Assembly: GCA_963596015.1 (NCBI GenBank)
Contig: CAVBJS010000074.1
Span: forward strand, 1 to 10,942
Source of the DNA: CAG-791 sp963596015
GTDB lineage: Bacteria; Bacillota; Clostridia; Lachnospirales; Lachnospiraceae
DNA: 10,942 nucleotides
Reading direction: 5' to 3'
How positions within the stretch are numbered: the first letter of the stretch is position 1; the number at the start of each line of letters is the position of its first letter. The notes under the pieces are model-generated. The model ran no database searches and was not told the DNA's origin. It saw only the letters and a list, made by a program, of their open reading frames with translations. Made by a program: the position numbers and the translations under genes. Shown here one piece after another: positions 7,472 to 10,942 of this stretch.

Positions 7472-8350
7472 ATGAAGACAGTACTGAGAAACAAAAAAGC
7501 CATAGCTTTATTTATAGTACCTGCATTGGTTTTATACAGCGTAATAGTGATCCTGCCGATCTTCTGGTCATTCTATTACACCTTCTTTGCAGGATCCCCG
7601 GGACTGAAGTGGAAGTTCTGTGGTTTTGACAATTACCTGATGCTCTTTAAGGACAAGAACTTCTGGACTGCTTTAGGGGTAAATGTCAGATACATCCTGA
7701 TCGTTACCGTAGGTCAGGTGGGACTTGGCCTTCTGATGGCTTTGATGTTCCAGTTCTGGCTCAGAAAGTGCAAGACCATTGTCCGTACCCTGGTATTCTT
7801 CCCGGTAGTTCTTCCCACCGTGGCAGTAGGTACCCTTTTCCAGAAGATCTATGAGATCCAGCCTAACTACGGCCTTTTAAACTCCATCCTTGACAATATC
7901 GGACTTTCCAGTCTGGTACAGCCCTGGATCGGTCAGGCCAGCACCGCATTAGGCGCACTGTGTGTCATGGATATCTGGGTAGCAATGGGCTTTTATTCCG
8001 TTATTTTTTACGGTGCTCTTCTGGATATCCCCGGAGAGACCATCGAGGCAGCGAGAATCGATGGCGCCGGCGGCTTCCGCCTTTTCCGTTATATCCTTGT
8101 ACCGCTCCTTCGTCCTATGATCATCGTTTCCCTGGTGTTCAGCTTCTCCGGAACCGTTAAGTTCTTCGAGTCGGCACTGGCACTTACCCAGGGTGGTCCC
8201 GGTAATGCGACCAGATCTCTTTCCATGTACATGTATCAGGTATGCTTCACCTACAATAAGGTAGGTTACGGCAGCGTGATCGCACTGATCATCTTCCTGA
8301 TCTGTATCGTAGGATGCCGTCTCATCCAGAAACTTGACGTGAAAGACTGA
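7472..8350 (+). CDS. Sugar ABC transporter permease, first subunit (MalF/UgpA-like)
   Basis: This inner-membrane subunit forms the translocation channel with the next gene's product and receives sugar from the lipoprotein. The 292-residue protein has about six hydrophobic membrane segments, the first near residues 10-33. The binding-protein-dependent transport signature lies at 192-211, EAARIDGAGGFRLFRYILVP, the EAA loop that contacts the ATPase. LTQGGPGNATRSLSMYMYQ near 238-256 is typical of this subunit family. I chose the ATG at 7472 because AAGAGGTAAA lies immediately upstream and the protein then starts MKTVLRNKKAIALFIVPA as in relatives. An in-frame start at 7370 would add 34 residues translated from hairpin repeat sequence and is rejected. 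The gap to the second permease gene is unusually long (167 nt) and full of hairpins. Confidence 0.95.
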   Translation: MKTVLRNKKAIALFIVPALVLYSVIVILPIFWSFYYTFFAGSPGLKWKFCGFDNYLMLFKDKNFWTALGVNVRYILIVTVGQVGLGLLMALMFQFWLRKCKTIVRTLVFFPVVLPTVAVGTLFQKIYEIQPNYGLLNSILDNIGLSSLVQPWIGQASTALGALCVMDIWVAMGFYSVIFYGALLDIPGETIEAARIDGAGGFRLFRYILVPLLRPMIIVSLVFSFSGTVKFFESALALTQGGPGNATRSLSMYMYQVCFTYNKVGYGSVIALIIFLICIVGCRLIQKLDVKD

Positions 8351-8372
8351 GGAAACCGGTAAGAAGAAGTAA

Positions 8373-8410
8373 AGTTTAGAAGAAATGCCTGATGGCATTT
8401 CCTCCAAACT
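8373..8410. repeat. Imperfect inverted repeat between the permease genes
   Basis: GAAATGCC (8382-8389) and GGCATTTC (8394-8401) form a perfect 8-bp stem with a TGAT loop. Outer arms AGTTT (8373-8377) and AAACT (8406-8410) extend it to 17 positions with two A-C mismatches on the + strand. Read as minus-strand RNA, both mismatches become G-U pairs, so the minus-strand hairpin is fully paired. No U tract follows on the + strand, so it is not a standard terminator. Confidence 0.7.
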
Positions 8411-8438
8411 GCATGGATGCCGTAAACGCCATCCATGC
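8411..8438 (+). repeat. Second inverted repeat between the permease genes
   Basis: GCATGGATG (8411-8419) and CATCCATGC (8430-8438) form a perfect 9-bp stem around a 10-nt loop. It starts immediately after the preceding inverted repeat and is followed within four nt by the two-hairpin repeat, so four hairpins are stacked in this gap. There is no U tract. mRNA stabilisation or processing is possible; nothing in the sequence decides which. Confidence 0.75.
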
Positions 8439-8441
8439 CTG

Positions 8442-8517
8442 ATCACATCGGAGAATTCGCCTGGGCGATATTCTCCTCGTGCTGCCGCAGACAGGCTGCG
8501 GCAAGAAGAGGTAAAAA
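8442..8517 (+). repeat. Intergenic two-hairpin repeat, complete copy, ending in the second permease's ribosome site
   Basis: Hairpin A (8451-8475) has arms GAGAATTCGC and GCGATATTCTC around CTGG, with the bulged base being T where the 7398 copy has A. The linker is CTCGTGCT. Hairpin B (8484-8502) keeps the GCCGCAG/CTGCGGC stem but has a 5-nt loop, ACAGG. The end AAGAGGTAAAAA abuts the ATG at 8518. Stems are unchanged while loops, bulge and linker differ, which supports selection on structure. Confidence 0.88.
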
Positions 8518-9363
8518 ATGACAAAGAGTAATAAAAAATTCGAGTGGAAGAGAATCCCGATCGTCATTATCATCCTGGCAATCGTATTATTGGAAGTTTA
8601 TCCCATCTTCTGGATGCTGACAGCTTCCTTTAAGCAGAGCTATGAGTGGACCAGCAAGCCGGCCTACGCATTGAATGACGGATTTTACTGGCAGAACTAC
8701 GTGGATGCATGGACCAGAGGCAACATGGCTACATTCTTTAAGAACAGCTTGATCTGTACCCTTGTTTCCCTGCTGTTCATCGTACTGTTCTCCGTTACGG
8801 TTTCCTTTGCCTGCACCAAGATGGAATGGAAATTAAGAGACAGAGTAGCCAAGTATTTCCAGTTAGGTATCATGGTCACAGTAACCACCTCCCTGATGCC
8901 TTTGTTCCAGATCTACACCAGCTTCGGACTGATCAATACCCGTTGGTCCCTGATCATTTCCTACGTGGCATTCGGTCTTTCCCTTTCCATCTTCCTGATG
9001 ATGGGAAGCCTTCGTACCTTCCCTGATGAGCTGATGGAAGCAGCCGTTATCGACGGATGCGACATTTACAAGCTGATGTGGCATGTCATGGTGCCCCTGA
9101 TGAAGAACGCCATCGTTACCGTACTGGTACTGCAGTTCTTCTTCAAGTGGAATGACCTTCTGTTCTCCATGACCTTTATCAGTAAGACAGATTTAAAGAC
9201 AGTACAGACGGGACTTCTGTACTTCTCCGATGAGTTCGGTAACAAGAACTGGGGCGCTATCTTCGCATCCGTTTCCATGTCCATCATGCCGATGCTGGTA
9301 CTGTATACAGCACTTAACAAAGCAGTAATTGAAGGAATGACAGCAGGAGCCGTTAAGGGCTAA
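8518..9363 (+). CDS. Sugar ABC transporter permease, second subunit (MalG/UgpE-like)
   Basis: This is the second channel-forming subunit of the importer. The 281-residue protein starts with a basic cytoplasmic tail and a first membrane segment at about 13-36, then YPIFWMLTASFKQ, the usual beginning of MalG-like permeases. About six membrane segments are visible. The EAA loop lies at 174-193, EAAVIDGCDIYKLMWHVMVP, preceded by LRTFPDELM as in relatives. The C-terminus ends MTAGAVKG, typical of the family. The start is supported by the repeat-borne AAGAGGTAAA. The glycosidase gene follows after 32 nt without a terminator, so co-transcription is likely. No ATPase gene is found in the window; these importers commonly share an MsmK/MalK-like ATPase encoded elsewhere. 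Confidence 0.95.
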   Translation: MTKSNKKFEWKRIPIVIIILAIVLLEVYPIFWMLTASFKQSYEWTSKPAYALNDGFYWQNYVDAWTRGNMATFFKNSLICTLVSLLFIVLFSVTVSFACTKMEWKLRDRVAKYFQLGIMVTVTTSLMPLFQIYTSFGLINTRWSLIISYVAFGLSLSIFLMMGSLRTFPDELMEAAVIDGCDIYKLMWHVMVPLMKNAIVTVLVLQFFFKWNDLLFSMTFISKTDLKTVQTGLLYFSDEFGNKNWGAIFASVSMSIMPMLVLYTALNKAVIEGMTAGAVKG

Positions 9364-9395
9364 GAACCACAAAGCTTCTCAGAGATGAGGATACA

Positions 9396-10748
9396 ATGAA
9401 AGAAATCTATCAGAAGTACTATGGACTGATCGAACAGTACGTTTTAGACCGGGCGGAAGGGATACTGAAAGAGCCCCACAGCTTTATCCACTATCCCTTC
9501 ATCGATCCGGGATCGGTATATGACGGAAATGTATGGGACTGGGACAGCTACTGGTCCGTCTACGGACTGCTTCCCATCGCAAAGAAGCGGGGAGATGCCG
9601 CTTTCCTTGACAGAGTGATCGAACATGCCAAGGGCAATGTGCGCAACTTCTTCGATCATCAGCTGGAGGATGGCTATATCCCCATGATGATCGAGGTGGC
9701 GGACTGGCCGGAGCCGTATCTGAATATGAAGCACAAGGAAGGGATCAAGTTGAACATGCACAAGCCCTTCCTGGCTACCCAGATCTGCCTGATCAGTGAT
9801 TTTATCGGAGATTACAGCTGGGCTGCAGAATATGCCCGGGGGCTGGCAGCTTACTTCCGGCATTACAGAGAAAATTATTTCAATGAAAACGCAGGCCTTT
9901 ACGTATGGCATGACGATATCATGATCGGCATGGACAACGACCCGGCCAGCTTCGGCAGACCTCAGGATTCCACCGCTAATATTTTCCTGAATTCCTTTAT
10001 GGTGCAGGAACTGGAAGCGTATGAGAAGTATCTGCGGGGGATCGGTGAGGATTGCATTGACGGTGCCGGTGATAATGGCAGCGCTTGTGATAATACCGAT
10101 GTAGATAGTAATGGCAGTGCTGATGATAATGAGAGTGCGGTAGCAAAGGTCGCAGCTCACAGAGAGGCGCTGATCAAGGCCATCCAGGAAGAGTGCTATG
10201 ATCCCAGAGACCAGTTCTTCTACTCCGTGGACGTGGACATCAAGACCCGAAAATTCGACTGGTTCCATCAGGGACTGGGTGTATTCTGGAAGACCTTGCC
10301 TATCAAGATCAGAGTATGGAGCGGCTTCCTTCCCATGGCGGTGGGTATCGCCACACCGGACCAGGCAAAGAGCCTGGTGGAGCACTGGAAGGATGAAAAG
10401 ACCTTCTACAGTCCTTATGGCATTGCCACTTTGGCCAAGGATGAGAAGATGTTCGACCTGTCCGTGACCAATAACCCTTCCAACTGGTTAGGGCCTATAT
10501 GGTTGGTGGCCAACTACCTGGTATTCTACGGATTCCTGCGTTACGGCTATCTGGAAGAGGCCGAAACCATGTGTGAGAACACCCTGACCCTTTTGGGACA
10601 GGATCTGGAGAAGACCGGTGAACTCCACGAGTATTACAACCCTTTCAACGGGGAGCCCATCATGAACGGCGGTTTCGTAAACTGGAACATGCTGGCCCTG
10701 AATATGGTGGATGAGCTGGAAGCCTATAAGGCAGAGAAGGCAAAGTGA
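9396..10748 (+). CDS. Cytoplasmic (alpha/alpha)6-barrel glycosidase, trehalase/GH63/MGH1-like
   Basis: This enzyme probably cleaves a glycosidic bond in the imported sugar. The 450 residues lack a signal peptide. Family-like motifs occur in order: VWDWDSYWS (about 46-54), HDDIMIGMDNDP (172-183), FDWFHQGLGVFW (about 287-298), NPSNWLGPIWLVANYL (360-375) and LHEYYNPFNGEP (410-421). These resemble trehalase (GH37), GH63 and mannosylglycerate-hydrolase-like (MGH1) enzymes. By analogy D180 is the likely general acid and E412 the likely base; this is inference. An Asp/Asn/Ser/Gly-rich insertion (about 218-248) interrupts two helices and looks foreign to the fold. The ATG follows a GAGG ribosome site. 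The gene sits where the B. subtilis yes locus carries YesR (GH105), but I see no GH105 motifs. The substrate is unknown; hydrolase activity on rhamnosylated or uronic oligosaccharides is only suggested by context. Confidence 0.82.
   Translation: MKEIYQKYYGLIEQYVLDRAEGILKEPHSFIHYPFIDPGSVYDGNVWDWDSYWSVYGLLPIAKKRGDAAFLDRVIEHAKGNVRNFFDHQLEDGYIPMMIEVADWPEPYLNMKHKEGIKLNMHKPFLATQICLISDFIGDYSWAAEYARGLAAYFRHYRENYFNENAGLYVWHDDIMIGMDNDPASFGRPQDSTANIFLNSFMVQELEAYEKYLRGIGEDCIDGAGDNGSACDNTDVDSNGSADDNESAVAKVAAHREALIKAIQEECYDPRDQFFYSVDVDIKTRKFDWFHQGLGVFWKTLPIKIRVWSGFLPMAVGIATPDQAKSLVEHWKDEKTFYSPYGIATLAKDEKMFDLSVTNNPSNWLGPIWLVANYLVFYGFLRYGYLEEAETMCENTLTLLGQDLEKTGELHEYYNPFNGEPIMNGGFVNWNMLALNMVDELEAYKAEKAK
10074..10130 (+). 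repeat. In-frame imperfect 21-bp repeat inside the glycosidase gene
   Basis: Two 21-bp units (10074-10094 and 10110-10130) match at 18 of 21 positions and encode NGSACDN (residues 227-233) and NGSADDN (239-245), separated by TDVDS. The stretch is dominated by GAT, AAT and AGT codons, unlike the rest of the gene. It appears to be a local duplication in a surface loop. Confidence 0.7.
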
Positions 10749-10807
10749 TCATCGTAAAAATGAATAAACATTGAAGCTGTGTGAAGCTGCAGAGAAGCAG
10801 AAGAGAG

Positions 10808-10829
10808 ATCTGCAGACAATCTGCAGACA
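10808..10829 (+). repeat. Tandem 11-bp direct repeat after the glycosidase gene
   Basis: ATCTGCAGACA occurs twice back to back (10808-10818 and 10819-10829), just before the terminator stem. No function is evident; it may be a slippage duplication. Confidence 0.75.
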
Positions 10830-10832
10830 GGG

Positions 10833-10873
10833 GGCTCCAACTAAATAGTGTTTTTAGTTGGAGCCTTTGCTTT
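10833..10873 (+). terminator. Intrinsic terminator closing the importer/glycosidase unit
   Basis: GGCTCCAACTAAA (10833-10845) pairs perfectly over 13 bp with TTTAGTTGGAGCC (10853-10865) around a 7-nt loop, followed by TTTGCTTT. It lies 84 nt after the glycosidase stop codon and ends the operon before the next repeat copy. Confidence 0.92.
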
Positions 10874-10888
10874 GAGAAAAGTGTTGAT

Positions 10889-10942
10889 ATCACATCGGAG
10901 AATTCGCCTTCGCGAAATTCTCCTCGTGTTGCCGCAGTAAAC
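10889..10942 (+). repeat. Intergenic two-hairpin repeat, copy cut by the window end
   Basis: The leading ATCACATCG (10889-10897) is identical to the copy at 8442. Hairpin A (10898-10922) is identical to that at 7407-7431, and the linker is CTCGTGTT. The first arm of hairpin B, GCCGCAG (10931-10937), is followed by TAAAC, close to the TAAAT of the 4671 copy. The remainder, expected to end in a ribosome site, lies beyond the window. Confidence 0.85.

Noticed and set aside
9444..10385. 313-codon open frame antisense to the last glycosidase
   Set aside because: No recognisable motif or ribosome site, and fully nested in a well-supported gene; the same applies to antisense frames at 1129-1797 and 4586-5416.
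9396..10748. Last glycosidase as a GH105 unsaturated rhamnogalacturonyl hydrolase (YesR)
   Set aside because: Locus position suggests it, but the WDWDSYW, GMDNDP and WLGPIW motifs fit the GH37/GH63/MGH1 group instead.
7398..10942. Repeats considered as a CRISPR array
   Set aside because: Copies are separated by whole genes, are not regularly spaced, and each has internal hairpins; no cas gene is present.

Overview
The window is about 10.9 kb of ordinary bacterial chromosome with seven genes, all on the + strand. Three things suggest a gut Clostridium-type Bacillota, probably Lachnospiraceae: balanced base composition, strong AGGAGG-like ribosome sites, and a YesM/YesN two-component pair beside a sugar ABC importer that has no ATPase gene. 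The family assignment is inference; no marker gene is present.

Layout. (1) 49-2673 encodes a cytoplasmic GH78 alpha-L-rhamnosidase and ends at a strong intrinsic terminator (2698-2739). (2) 2922-4664 and 4718-5740 encode a membrane sensor histidine kinase (YesM type) and its AraC-type response regulator (YesN type). (3) 5928-7319 encodes a sugar-binding lipoprotein. It is preceded by an AT-rich regulatory stretch and a leader that can fold over its Shine-Dalgarno, and followed by a terminator-like hairpin (7341-7367). (4) 7472-8350 and 8518-9363 encode the two importer permeases. (5) 9396-10748 encodes a cytoplasmic (alpha/alpha)6-barrel glycosidase of the trehalase/GH63/MGH1-like group, followed by a second strong terminator (10833-10873).

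Proposed logic: the kinase senses an extracellular glycan fragment and phosphorylates the regulator, which activates the importer genes. The lipoprotein and permeases bring in an oligosaccharide, and the two cytoplasmic glycosidases trim it. The order YesM-YesN-binding protein-permease-permease-glycosidase resembles the Bacillus subtilis yes rhamnogalacturonan locus, with a different glycosidase in the YesR position. The GH78 gene points to a rhamnose-containing substrate (pectin rhamnogalacturonan or a plant rhamnoside), but the exact substrate cannot be read from sequence. The ATPase must be supplied from elsewhere, probably a shared MsmK-type protein.

The most unusual feature is a family of intergenic repeats at 4671-4717 (3' half), 7398-7471, 8442-8517 and 10889-10942 (cut by the window end). 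The full copies fold into two successive hairpins and end in AAGAGGTAAA, which is itself the ribosome binding site of the next gene. The differences between copies fall mostly in loops, a bulge and the linker, so the folds are conserved. Other points are the Shine-Dalgarno-sequestering leader before the binding-protein gene, two extra hairpins between the permease genes, and an Asp/Asn-rich insertion with an EF-hand-like loop in the last glycosidase. No rRNA, tRNA, CRISPR array, transposase or phage gene was seen, and no gene-free stretch exceeds 300 bases.
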